DNA from: Rhodosorus marinus
Lineage: Eukaryota; Rhodophyta; Stylonematophyceae; Stylonematales; Stylonemataceae
Reading direction: 5' to 3'
DNA length: 64,000 nucleotides
NCBI GenBank assembly: GCA_029953675.1
Contig: JAMWBK010000002.1
Coordinates: 2,232,001 to 2,296,000, forward strand
The notes under the pieces were generated by a model. That model was not told where the DNA came from. It did no database searches and saw nothing but the letters and a program-made list of their open reading frames with translations. Position numbers and translations under genes: made by a program. Position 1 is the first letter of the stretch. Each line of letters begins with the position of its first letter. Shown one piece after another: positions 1 through 9,909 of the stretch.

Positions 1-2
1 CC

Positions 3-203
3 TATAGGAACTCTAAGCTCACGGAAGTACTCGAAGACTCCCTGGGCGGAAACTGCAAGACGCTTATGTTCGTAAACGTCTCACCCTCGGAGGCCAGCTT
101 CAGCGAGTCAATGCAATCCTTGCGCTTCGCTTCAAAGGTAAATTCGGTTGAAATTGGCACTGCGAGGAAGCAGCAAAAGATCGACATGGGCCCTTCAACA
201 TGA
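3..203 (+). CDS. Kinesin-14 motor domain, 3' end only
   Basis: The left edge of the window cuts into a kinesin gene. The 66 residues present read from the switch-II/alpha4-alpha5 region ([15 protein letters not shown], then [10 protein letters not shown]) to the end of the motor ([18 protein letters not shown]). These motifs are diagnostic of the kinesin motor superfamily. The motor sits at the very C-terminus, followed by only about 10 residues, and the VEIGTA-type end resembles the minus-end-directed kinesin-14 class. ATP-driven microtubule motor by family knowledge. The ATP-binding P-loop, stalk and start codon lie outside the window. Subfamily is an inference from C-terminal placement; a motor-central kinesin is unlikely because the stop follows the motor directly. 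Confidence 0.9.
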   Translation, partial: YRNSKLTEVLEDSLGGNCKTLMFVNVSPSEASFSESMQSLRFASKVNSVEIGTARKQQKIDMGPST

Positions 204-670
204 GTACGGTGACCCAGGCTAGTTGAAGCTGGTTCCGTTCAAACCTCGGCTATAACTACTGTATCTTGTAAATAGCGATATCTAAATCTTTAAACGGAAA
301 CGTTTTGTTCTGCTTGTGGACTTGCATTTTTTGCCATCCAAAACATGCTATACTTTCTGACTAGAGAGTCTGACCTGCTCAGCCCATCTGAACTCTGAGA
401 TGTTCTACAGCTCCAATCAACTACAGCCAGACCCCGAAGAGAATCAATCACCAATACTCAACGAAAGTCGCTGCTGGACTGAACGCCAACATGGCTGTGG
501 TCTCTCAACGGCCTTTTCGCGCTACGCAAGTTGAACAATCTACAAGCTGCTGACATTCCGAAAACAGCGACTTGCACATCAACGATCAAACGTTCAGCTA
601 AACGTACAGGGCAGAGCCGCCCGCCCAACACCGCTACAAATTCAATCCGGATGTGACCAAAACACGGAAC

Positions 671-880
671 AAGACCAGTAGAAACAAAGCCACTGAACTT
701 AATGTACTCTACCGCTCTTCGTGGGGAAGAAAAGGAACAATCGGAAATAGTTCTCTTGGGGGGCCACAGTGCCCACAACGGGCTAGGCACAAGACCAGTA
801 GAAACAAAGCCACAATCACAGTGCAGTCGGAATGCTCTCTTGTGCTCTTCGCGTGGAAAGAAAGGAACAATCAGAAATAA
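671..880. repeat. Imperfect tandem duplication, period 120 nt
   Basis: Two copies begin with aagaccagtagaaacaaagc (671 and 791) and end with an aaaggaacaatc(g/a)gaaata block (to about 750 and 880). The ends are well conserved and the middles are diverged, so the duplication is old. It overlaps no convincing gene. Confidence 0.75.
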
Positions 881-2006
881 TTATTTTAGGGACACAATAT
901 CCATCGGGCCAGGATCCTACCACACAAGCAGCCTCACACCCACCAAGAACCCTTTCCAGCACTGGTTACACTGCAGTGGAGAGCCCGAAGATGCTGGAGC
1001 GCATTAGCCTAACTGTGGGTCAACTTGGGACCTAGCGTTGTCCTCTAAATAGGCTTCCTTGTGAATAGAATTCACAGTGCGCTATGTAGAACCAAGGAGT
1101 TAGGTGGAAAACAGTAACGCTTTTGAGTGGGGGAATCATATATGTATGATTTCTACTCAAAAACTATACAGTTGTACTCAATAGCAGATGGAACTGTCCG
1201 GAGCCCTATCCCAAAAAACAGAAACCCAAACAATCGAGTACAGCGATCCAATCGGCCCTGTACGCGGAGAAACAAACGTTCCAGATTCGGTGGCTTATCG
1301 CCGAATCCAACGATCGAGCACGAGCAATCCAATCGGTTCTGCACCGCACCAGGTAAAATAAACGCTACAGAAGCAGTGATGCGTCACTGCATCCCAACAA
1401 ATTGAAAACAGCAATCCAATCCCTTAATTGAACCCTAGCAATTAAGAACTTCAACCCGATCAGTTGCACCAGACTGGGCAAAACAAAGATAACAGAACCA
1501 GTGATCCGTCACTGACTCCCGGCAATGCTGCACACTAATGGTAACCCTAGCGAACGAGTAAGGTGGCCCATCGCCTTCTCCACTGGCGGCCCACCACATC
1601 GGGAAGAACAACAAGCTATAGATTGAATAATCAATCATCATCCCGTTTACAATAGTGATTGATTGAATCGATAATACCACTCGGTTGTGTCGAGTTTTTT
1701 TAGTTTTTTCGTAGGTGTCGTCGCTTTATTGAAACTAATTGGTCGGAGGGTGGTAATCTCGCGATCTCTCGATTGGGTATTGGCTCATTTCCACTCCCAG
1801 AGATACTTATCATTGTCGAATCGTGATGCTCAAGGTTATCATGGAACCTAGATAACTTAAGATGGTTGGATATAGCGCGAAAATAGATTGAAACTATCAA
1901 TGAAATAACCAATAGAAAACATATAAGCCTTTTTATTTTATAATTTCATCAATCTCACCGAGAGGAGCTCTTGAAAAGCGGTTTAAAAAATACTTCCACT
2001 TTCGGG

Positions 2007-2074
2007 AGCTGCGACCGACACCTATCAAAAACGGGCACCGCTCCGGGCGTTTTTGATAGGTGTCGGTCGCAGCT
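2007..2074. repeat. Perfect 27-bp inverted repeat, 14-nt loop
   Basis: The left arm (2007-2033) starts AGCTGCGACCGACACC and is matched base for base by the reverse complement at 2048-2074, around a G/C-rich 14-nt loop (ggcaccgctccggg). The arms contain no internal repeats. A related fragment (taggtgtcgtcgc) occurs near 1711. It could be a miniature inverted-repeat transposon remnant, a cruciform or a small hairpin RNA. No flanking target-site duplication is obvious and no gene overlaps it. Confidence 0.85.
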
Positions 2075-2670
2075 AGGGGGGTTACGTTAGTCTGAGGGGG
2101 GTTCATGGTCATCGATCAGAGACCGGCTTTTTGAGCAAAATTTGAAGCTTTTCGAACTCTTTCAATGCAACTATGCAACGCCATAACCCCTACACACCCA
2201 CCCCCTCCTCCCCGCTTCGTTTCTTCCACCTGCATTTTTCGGATCTGCCTTTTTGGGTTTGCTGGTAGAAAACAAGTCCAGGGTTCTTAATTGTTTATGT
2301 TTTCTTTCTTTTTTTGGAGTGATGAAGTTCGCGTGGTGGCACCCGTCAAGTGGAGTCAGGCACCGCTGCAACAAAACCAAATCAAAAGGCAGACTGTTTC
2401 TCCTCATCCTTTTTTTTTTTTTTTGACCCACAAGAAGAATTGAAGAAAAAATACTTACGAAAAATGGAAAAAATGAAATATCAAAACCAGTCGAGAGTAA
2501 AACGAAACCCTAGAAATAATAACATATTAAGTTCTTATTTACTCCTAACACTGAAGGTAATGCAAGTTCCTTACCCTGTTCTCATATTCATCCCTACATC
2601 GAGCAACTACTCATTTTTAAGCTATACGATAACATTTTGTGGACTGAAAATGATTCCCGCTTGGTAACCA

Positions 2671-2861
2671 GGGGGGTGGATGGATTGGTTCGGGGGGGGG
2701 GGGGAGGGAGGTTAGGAACCCCAAACCTAACAGACGATCTTCTTTCCATCATGATCTGAAGTCATGGTCGGATACTATCCTAAACAAGAAGAAATATATC
2801 TAGAATTGGGATCTTCCACGCCGAAAATTTCTTGCCCAGCAAGTAAGAACAGGGGGGGGGG
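2671..2861 (+). other. G-run cluster with G-quadruplex potential
   Basis: The + strand has a run of 6 G (2671-2676), a run of 13 G (2692-2704) followed by GGG, and a run of 10 G (2852-2861). Four or more G-tracts within about 45 nt satisfy the usual quadruplex pattern. The cluster lies about 700-870 nt upstream of the next start codon, inside a G/T-rich flank. Confidence 0.55.
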
Positions 2862-3253
2862 AGGGAGAAATTAGTGTATTGACTAAATAGCTGTAATAAG
2901 GGCAATTTAGAACTAAAACACCAATCAACATAATGTGTACATGGCTGCGGAGGGCGGTTGGTTGGAGGGATGTGGAAGATAAAAAATTAAGAAAAAGGAA
3001 ATTGGGAAGGTGGGCTGGAGGCATATTCAGGACGATTGAATTCTTTAATTATGTTGTGATTCAACATGCTTTTTTTTAGCTTGATTTTGGATGGGGTGAC
3101 ACACCAAGACACCCCCCGGGGGTTGCGAACATGTCGGTTGGGGTTCGGAGTCTGTCTTGGACAGGAACGGTTCTTGATCGATGAAGAAGCTAGAATTAAA
3201 CGAGGCCCATTGAGATGTGAGCGTATGCTGTGAAGCGGGTGTCAGGGGAGTGA

Positions 3254-3306
3254 GTGTTTGTGTGTGTATGAGGGAGAGAGAGAGAGAGGGAGGGAGAGAG
3301 AGAGAG
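3254..3306. repeat. GT then GA microsatellite
   Basis: A short (GT)n tract runs into about 36 nt of almost pure GA dinucleotides. It lies about 240 nt upstream of the start codon at 3543, so it is probably promoter or 5' leader sequence. Confidence 0.8.
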
Positions 3307-3542
3307 CATACGTAGTTAAAGATAAAGGTGGTAGAGTTTTGCATGCTGTGGGTCCTAGAGTGTTAGGAAGAAGAAGAGGAAGGTTTTCGGTTGGCAGTGA
3401 ATCGAGGGTTTTTGCTCTTCGGTTTTGTTTTTGAGGAGTTAGCTGTGTATGTGGGATAAGAAATTCTGTTAGAGCATTGTTGTGTGTTGAAGGGGGAGGG
3501 GGGTTGGGGCAGGGCGGATCGGTTTGTCGGAGAATCCTGAGC

Positions 3543-4280
3543 ATGATGGAGAGTGATACTTGTGCTCTAGATTCTGCGAGGAGGAGTCGTGTGAGTATGG
3601 AGGGGGTTTGGTCGTCGTTGTTAGCGTTTTTCTCCGGGGTCCCAGTAAGAGTGAATAAGGTCAGGGAGTGGAGACGGTCCTCCGTTTTGTGTACATTGGA
3701 GAGCTCGGGGCAGGGGGGGTCGTCTTCGTTTCGTAGATTGGACGAGAGCTCAATGCGTCATATTGCTGCTCAGTTTTTGGTAAATGGAACCCGAGAATCC
3801 AAACGACCCGCGAGGACTGAGGAGGGAATACAATTTGCGAAGCAGAATCAGCTCGCCGTAGGAAAGGAAGAGATCGCTAACATGCAATCTCAGTCTCTTT
3901 TTGAATGGCCTGAATTGGCCAGTTTCGTCCCCGCGTTGGTACAGCGACTAAAGAGTCAACACGAGGCGGGAAAGGAAGAGAAGGAGGATAAGTTTGACTT
4001 GGAGAGCGTATTGCCGGCGCCTTTATTCCAGTCAATCTCCTTTACATGGGAGGAGCAACCCGATGCCGAGGAGAAATCCTTTGTAGAGAAGGTTTTTGAT
4101 ATTCACCGGAATGTCGTAGAGGGTGTGGAGGACAAATACAAGAAGCTGGTATCCTCCGTTTCACAAGGAAGTCAGCGAAGACTAGAATCTTCGTCACCCA
4201 GCCACAAGGAGGTCCTTACTGTAGAAGACGCGTCGATTATTGCCGTGGGGATGAATATTTTGTCCAGTTTTAAGTCATAA
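3543..4280 (+). CDS. Unknown protein, possibly organelle-directed
   Basis: A single open frame of 245 codons from the ATG pair at 3543/3546 to TAA. I do not recognise the family. The first ~60 residues are basic and rich in Ser, Val and Arg, with a hydrophobic patch (WSSLLAFFSGVPV) and no acidic run, which would suit an organelle presequence starting at the internal Met of MEGVWSS (ATG 3597). The middle is charged (Lys/Glu-rich, EAGKEEKEDK). The C-terminal part has alternating charge (EEKSFVEKVFDI, KYKKLVSSVS) suggesting helices. There are no Cys clusters or clear membrane spans. Gene status rests on frame length, coding-like composition and an isolated position; a 5' exon further upstream cannot be excluded. 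Confidence 0.55.
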   Translation: MMESDTCALDSARRSRVSMEGVWSSLLAFFSGVPVRVNKVREWRRSSVLCTLESSGQGGSSSFRRLDESSMRHIAAQFLVNGTRESKRPARTEEGIQFAKQNQLAVGKEEIANMQSQSLFEWPELASFVPALVQRLKSQHEAGKEEKEDKFDLESVLPAPLFQSISFTWEEQPDAEEKSFVEKVFDIHRNVVEGVEDKYKKLVSSVSQGSQRRLESSSPSHKEVLTVEDASIIAVGMNILSSFKS

Positions 4281-4905
4281 GAAGAAGAAGCAGAAGATAA
4301 GAAAACTTAAGTATTCAAGTAAATAAAAATAGTATCAATTTAGACCAAAAACCAACAAAGTCCCCTCAGACCAACCGCTCTCACTTCCACAACCCTACAA
4401 TTTGAGGTCATCGCAGCCTTGTCTTGCATCCTTCAAATTGTAGTACTTCGCTTCTCTAACGCCGGCTCTATGCTTAAGACCTGCGCAACCTAAAAGCGTA
4501 GAGTTCACCAAAACTGCAAATGTGCGCTTAAAACCGGCTACCTAACAGCTCCAGATCACCACGATCAACGGGCTTAGCATTCACGGATCGTTCTCTCAGC
4601 ACTTAGGATTGAACATCCACGAGATGTTTCTCTTGACGACTGGTCGCCTCTGGGTGCTCTCGATGACATGCTGTTGAGGTTCACCCCATAAAGCTATGAA
4701 GAAGCCTTCATCGTCGCACACCCAAGCCATTCTTCGGCTTCTTCCGGAATTTCGAAGCCGTAGTGTTTTGAGGGAGCCTCAGACATAGCAACCATTGTTC
4801 GTGGGGAAGGTGAGGGCGTTGTTATGTCCTAGGCGCTGATCTGAGAAAAATAAAGGGCCACGCTTTCGTGCTTGTTTTTTATTTTCTTTGGGAGAGGGTT
4901 TAGGT
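4281..4905. other. Spacer between the unknown gene and NAA50
   Basis: Contains the 3' flank of the preceding gene (A-rich, with aataaaaatag near 4320, a candidate poly(A) signal region) and the promoter/leader of NAA50. No coding frame, RNA gene or repeat was recognised. Confidence 0.5.
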
Positions 4906-5590
4906 ATGTCGCCGAGACAGGAGAGGGCCGCAATAGAGTTTGGCACGGTGAACGAGAAGAACCTTGTTCAATTGCAAAGGCTGAACACTGCGCTGTTCCC
5001 CGTGAAGTACAATGATAAGTTCTATCAAGAGGCTATTCGGGCTCCTGACGGCTTCGTGCGGCTAGGTGAGCTTGTTTCGCATTCTCTACGTTTCGGGTTG
5101 TGTTTTGCTTTTTTGTCTGATACTGACAGTAGTTTGGTCGCTCTCGCAGCTTACTTTCAGACCATCCTGGTGGGAGCAGTCATGGTGAGGTTCGAAAGCA
5201 ATGCAAACGGAAGCTCAAGACTGTACATTATGACACTCGGCGTGCTGGCGCCGTATCGGGAGCGAGGGATCGGAGCGCAACTGCTAGATCATGTTTTTGA
5301 GCTTTTAGCGTCACATCCATTATGTTCAGTAAGACTGCGGCTCTCTTATAAAGGAAATCAACTGATGCTCTACAGTGAAGCTAAAGGTGATTCGTTGTTT
5401 GTGCTACTGCCAGAATGTATCCGAGATCGCTTTGCATGTTCACACAGAGAATACCGAAGCAATAGCGTTTTACAAAAACAGGGGTTTTGAAGTTGTGGAG
5501 CTTATTGAGAAGTACTACAAACGAGGTGTCGATCCACCCGACTGTTATTTACTGTCTAAGAAGGTTGAGCCTCGTGGAAACGGCTCTTAG
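4906..5590 (+). CDS. NAA50: N-alpha-acetyltransferase 50 (NAA50/San type)
   Basis: Three exons (4906-5065, 5150-5328, 5414-5590) give 171 residues, close to the ~170 of other NAA50 proteins. Exon 1 carries the NAA50 N-terminus (FPVKYNDKFY), which lines the peptide-binding groove. Exon 2 has LYIMTLGVLAPYRERGIG, whose RxxGxG loop binds acetyl-CoA. Exon 3 has LHVHTENTEAIAFYKNRGF and ends KYYKRGVDPPDCYLL, matching the family's C-terminal strands and the YYKR motif. Known role: catalytic subunit associated with the NatA complex (NatE), acetylating Met-starting N-termini at the ribosome and supporting sister-chromatid cohesion. Both introns are 84-85 nt and GT-AG. The start is the first ATG; the frame is open slightly upstream but only from TTG. 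Confidence 0.93.
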
Positions 5591-6847
5591 CAGCGTATAA
5601 GAGTTGTTCTAGTCCAAAAGGCTTAGAAAAAATGTGAATAAAGCGAGCATAGGTTTTGGGTCAGGTAGAAATTGGGTAAACCGCAAGCTCCGTACTGGCA
5701 CGGGCGCAACAGTAGGTAGAAAGCAGTTCACCTATCTAATTCTCTTTGTTCCCTTACAAGGAGTGTCTGGTTCGTTTCGTACGACGTGGAGTATTTGACG
5801 AGTAGATTGTAGAGGCTGTGGCAAGTATTGGACCCCACTTACCGTGGGTAGTAAGATCCAGTAACGAGTAACAAGCAGAGAGAAATATGACGAGGAGCAC
5901 GGCGCCATTCCACAAATCGTATTGATGGAGCTTCATCACACATACTGTCGGAAGTGAGCGCTGCCGCCTCTTCAACAGAGCGTCTGCCAGTTGGCTTGAC
6001 CGAGTATTGGGAACTGGGTTGAACCTGCTCAGGGAACAGCTGCTGCGATCGAACCAGGAAAAAGCTATGGATTGAAGGTCTTGCGCTCTCGCATCAGGAC
6101 AGAGCGTGAGATCTTCATTCAACGCTCGTGATATGTAGCAACCATACGTCCGGTTCATGAGCTCCTTCGTACAGTTCCATTCCGAGACTACAATTTTACG
6201 ACTAAACGTATTTAGAACAACTGCAAAACGGTTTCCAACAATCTGAATTTGATTTTTTATTTTTATTTGTGATGTTAGTCAGATATTTAAAAATTTCACA
6301 GTTTTAAAGTGCTCTGTTTTTTCGTGATCATTCCCCATTTAGGCTCTGTTTGTATTAGAAGTTTCCAGATTTAGATATTATAGATGTATAGTTACTTCCA
6401 TACGAATAAAACACGCTATATCTACGAATTACAGGATATCGAGCCATGAACTAGAGCTACAAGTGGCTTGTTGAGTGGATAGGACTAGCTGTGACGCCGT
6501 GAACAGCTAGTTCACGGGGTTTAGGCCATGTAAGGTGACGGCAGTTTCCAGAAATCTTCCTTTTATGTCTAGCCTTGTGCCGCAATTTGATACAGAAATC
6601 AGCTTTACCAGAACTTAAAAATCTGCAAAGCCAGCACATGCAAAAGTCTGAAGTCTATCACAAAAGTACCCAACCCAACGAGTACCTCGTGGTCAGCTCG
6701 CTCCGAGCATGGCGTGACTATCGCCCAAGATCGTCAACTGGGCATCTGAAAGGTTTCTCTCCCAATGCGCGGTGTGAAAAATAAACTGGCTGGCGCCCAT
6801 CGCGCCGACGCAAGCCAGAGTCTGAAAGCATACTCCGGGGTTTTCAT
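5591..6847. other. Spacer between convergent genes, AT-rich centre
   Basis: NAA50 (+) and the FIST-ankyrin gene (-) converge here, so this holds two 3' flanks. The stretch 6240-6420 is strongly AT-rich. A 134-codon ATG frame on the minus strand (5754-6158) with one hydrophobic segment has no family match and is not called. No RNA gene or repeat was recognised. Confidence 0.5.
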
Positions 6848-8105
6848 TTACTTCGCTCCCGCCTCGACCAGAAGTCCCAACTGCTCCTTCACCCGCTCAT
6901 CCTCCTGATCATGGCTCTCCGTGTACATCAGCGGCGTCCAGCCTCCATCATTGGCAACCTCTACCTGTGCTCCACGTTCAAGCAGATACTTGACCATTTC
7001 TAATCTTACTCTTGCAGCTGCGGCGAGAAGCGGAGTCTGGTTTTGCTTGTGTTCCCACTTCAGGTTGATGTCGAGGCCAGAATCAATCAGAGCCGTGAAT
7101 TTGTCCCAGTCGTCCAGTCTGATCGCTGTCAACAGGTCCAACTTGTCATCATTCACGTACTTAGGAATCATGAAGTGTAACTTTTCCTGGAACTTAGGCT
7201 GCGCCCAGTTCTTCAGAAGGGCCGAAAGCATAAAGGATAGAGATCCCGGTACACTCATCACAGCAACGCATCCTCCGGTGTCCTTATTGTAGAGAGTTTC
7301 TCTGGTAATTAGGGACCACGCACTCACGTCCTCCGGGTTTGATGACGCTTCCCCGCCATAGGACACGGTCCCCGGGAGCACTTCAGCGATCCCGCTTCGA
7401 ACGGAATCAGAGGATGATCCTGAGCGAAAGAGACGTTTCATGAGTTGCAGGACAGATCCTGTGTTGCCTGCCAGTTGGAGTTTTCTCCTTACCAGGTGTG
7501 TGGGAGTACAGCACGAAGGGAACTGAGCCACTAGCGTGGAACTCTGCAAATTCCTGAGCGGCCTGCTTCCCGGCCTCCGCTCCTGAGGACTCAGACATCG
7601 GAACGATTCCAACAACACTTTTCTGGCCATCACTGCTAGCAAGGGTCACGATCTCTAGGACACCCTCAGCTTCGTCCTTCACAATTGTGCGTCCAAGGAA
7701 AGGAACATCCGAAGCGAGTTTTTCACTCAAAATTTCGCGAAGCTTCCCCGCGTCAATATCACTGGTCATTGTTACGTGGACCATTGCGGGGCTACCATCA
7801 ACCGTACTCGTCGCTTTTGTCAAAGCTGCGTCGACCGCAGCTTCCAAGTCACCCTCATGGTTCTTCAAGACCCCCCGCCCAGTCCCAATCTTGACCGTGC
7901 CCGCTGCCCGCGACCCGTCACTGGCCCCTGCCCTCTTCACCTCAAAGAAATTCTGCAGCGCCGGAGGACCCTCGCTGTCCGGACTCTGCAATCGAGACCC
8001 AGCCATCCTCACCTCCCCTCTCGAAGAAGCGCTTCTGGAAGCTACAGCGCCCTTGACGGATCCACCGCTCAGAAAGCTTCCAACGAATCCGCAGGAACCC
8101 TCCAT
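6848..8105 (-). CDS. FIST-N-like sensory domain fused to ankyrin repeats
   Basis: Two exons (8105-7493 and 7419-6848, separated by a 73-nt intron) encode 394 residues. After a low-complexity Ser/Gly-rich N-terminus of ~85 residues comes an alpha/beta region of ~170 residues. Its pattern matches FIST_N: a hydrophobic strand (PAMVHVTMTS), a helix (LREILSEKL), PFLGRTIVKDE where FIST has a GCxxxGE-like turn, strands LEIVTLAS and VVGIVPM, then FVLYSHTPG, GTVSYGGEAS (equivalent of the GGxAGD turn) and GCVAVMSVPG. The C-terminal ~110 residues hold ankyrin repeats (LLTAIRLDDWDKFTALIDSGLDIN, split here as LLTAIRLDDWDKF / TALIDSGLDIN; TPLLAAAA; YLLERGAQVEV; WTPLM). FIST domains bind small ligands in bacterial signalling and occur in eukaryotic FBXO22; ankyrin repeats bind proteins. 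The ligand-sensor/adaptor role is inference. Ankyrin call is firm; FIST call is by pattern. Confidence 0.75.
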
Positions 8106-9909
8106 CGCTCGCTCTCACTTTTCCGTTCTACCGAAATAGGATTCGATCCCCGGACGAAAAAAAATTCTGCAAGTTCTTACACAAGAAAACACATCTCACT
8201 AACGGCAAGCCGAAATCCTACACCAACACTCTCGAATCGTCTTAGCACCTCAACCCCCAAACCCCACCCCCCCTACCAGCATATCCCTTGAGCTAAATCT
8301 CCCACACACCCACGCTCCGAACTTTTCCCATCAAAGGTCCCTCAAACCCCCTTTCCCATCCAAAAACGCACTCTTCAACGGCGAGAACAACGCTTAAAAA
8401 AGAACTTAAAAAGGGAAATCAATAACATCTAACCCATCCAAGAAAAATCTCAACCGTATTCGAATACAGTAATTACCCTGTATCATACAGATATAATCAA
8501 TATAATTGTTTTATTTTATTCAATACTGGAAAGGTATTAAACCATGTATCTCGTAGTTATGGATGAACGTCAATCGAGCTGACATGGAGAAAGGGTTGGG
8601 GGGGCAGCTCGGATATTGATTTGTGAGAATATATTGGAGGATCTTGTTGAAATAGAGAAATCTAGCAAGCGGGTGTAAAATCGTGGTGAGAAGCAAAAAC
8701 AAAAAAATAGAAGAAAAACTCTGGCCAGTCTCTCAAACCAATGTTTAGTTTTGGCGGCGAAAGGAAACACTAAAGGATTTTCAAGATGACTAAAAAAAGA
8801 CAACTATGTAGGAATTTAAGGTGAATAAACGTCTTAATCTAGTCCACTTTCTTGGTTGTGATAGAAGTTAAACATGCTTGGCCGGATTTGTAGCGCTCGA
8901 TGTTTCCTAGCTTAGAGCATTGGGTTTATATCTGGCTCATCTCCGTTCAGGTCAAATGACTTGCACGAGATTTAGTGTATAGTTCTCGGATGCGTCTCCT
9001 CCAGCAGGCAATCATCAAAAGAAAGGGTAGTCTTAAACCTCGAGGCAGATAAGAACTTCTCCGCTTTCGTTGTGCTAGGCTTTAATTAACTGATAGAACA
9101 GAGAGAATCCTCAATTGAAGTTGCTAAGAGGACTGCGTCACAGCCGCCATGTTGCAGCCCCTTTTCCACGTCGCACTGGGGATTGAGTGAAAAGGTCAGA
9201 GAATCAGCTAAGCCCTTCGACACCATTCTAACTCGCAGCCTCAGATCAGGTTTTTGCATAGCTTGTCTAAGGCATATGCCGAACAAGCTGGGAATGTCCA
9301 GACTTGAATACCTGTACACAGTTAACGCGATGATTCACAGGCCCTATACGAATCCCTTTACCGGGCGCATCCTTTTTATTGTGCCATTCTCAAATGCACT
9401 TAGCAACTAGAAGCACACTTCTGAAGAAAACTCTTCGCAATCCCAACCACAACACTGCGCACAAAACAGGTTACTGCACGAACCGACCGGAAACAGGACA
9501 ATTAAATGTTCAATATTCAATCTCAATCAATATCCAAGCTATTCATCTACTGATTGATCAATATATGGACAGCTGTATATTTTAAGATTTCTTCACTAAT
9601 CATTGGCCTAAACGAGTGACAGCTGTCTCTCCAAAATTCGAGGCGAGATTAATCTGATGTTTTTTTAGTTCTTTTTTGGTTTTGTCGTAAGCGCTCCAGA
9701 ATGGGACTTTATGGTCTTGGATTGGTTCGTCGACAGTTACTAGTTTGCACTGAGACTGTTGCAATGGAATAGCCGTGGGCGGGGTGGAGAGGGATTCTGA
9801 TGACGCAGTGGAGCACACGTCTAGACAGGGTCTAGTGTGCTCGTTTGGAGTTTTCGGATCTTGTACGTGAGTGTTGTTCAGCTTTTGGGCTTTTTTTTTT
9901 TTCCCTTCT
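8106..9909. other. Spacer between divergent genes
   Basis: The FIST-ankyrin gene (-) and the acyl-activating enzyme gene (+) diverge here, so both promoters should lie inside. The part next to the minus-strand gene (8110-8400) is C/A-rich on the + strand, that is G/T-rich on the coding strand. AT-rich blocks lie at 8460-8560 and 9480-9590. A possible copia C-terminal relic lies at 9171-9296. A tRNA B-box-like gattcgatcc at 8141 has no matching cloverleaf. Confidence 0.5.
9171..9296 (+). mobile_element. Possible decayed Ty1/copia polyprotein C-terminus
   Basis: In one frame the translation reads HWGLSEKVRES, then TILTRSL, then LRHMPNKLGM. The order and spacing resemble the end of copia polyproteins: an HHFxREKV-like motif, an ADILTKAL-like motif and a final LRxxLGM. 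The frame is open for only ~75 codons and nothing else of the element is intact. It would be a heavily eroded relic. Similarity this weak could be chance. Confidence 0.35.

Larger units (their letters stand above)
204..3542. other. Long spacer with diverged repeats, a hairpin and G-runs
   Basis: No protein gene was recognised in this 3.3 kb. It holds a diverged tandem duplication (671-880), further degenerate repeats around 1220-1530 in which a block with the core cagtgatgcgtcactg recurs as cagtgatccgtcactg, a perfect 27-bp inverted repeat (2007-2074), two long G-runs (2692-2704 and 2852-2861) and a GT/GA microsatellite (3254-3306). The last kilobase is strongly G/T-rich on the + strand, as before several other + strand genes here, and is probably the promoter and leader of the next gene. 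Open frames in this stretch lack ATG starts or family similarity. Confidence 0.6.

Noticed and set aside
5754-6158. 134-codon minus-strand ATG frame with one hydrophobic segment
   Set aside because: Lies between two convergent genes, composition is not convincingly coding and no family resemblance was seen.
8136-8152. tRNA B-box-like gattcgatcc
   Set aside because: No A-box, acceptor stem or anticodon arm can be drawn around it.
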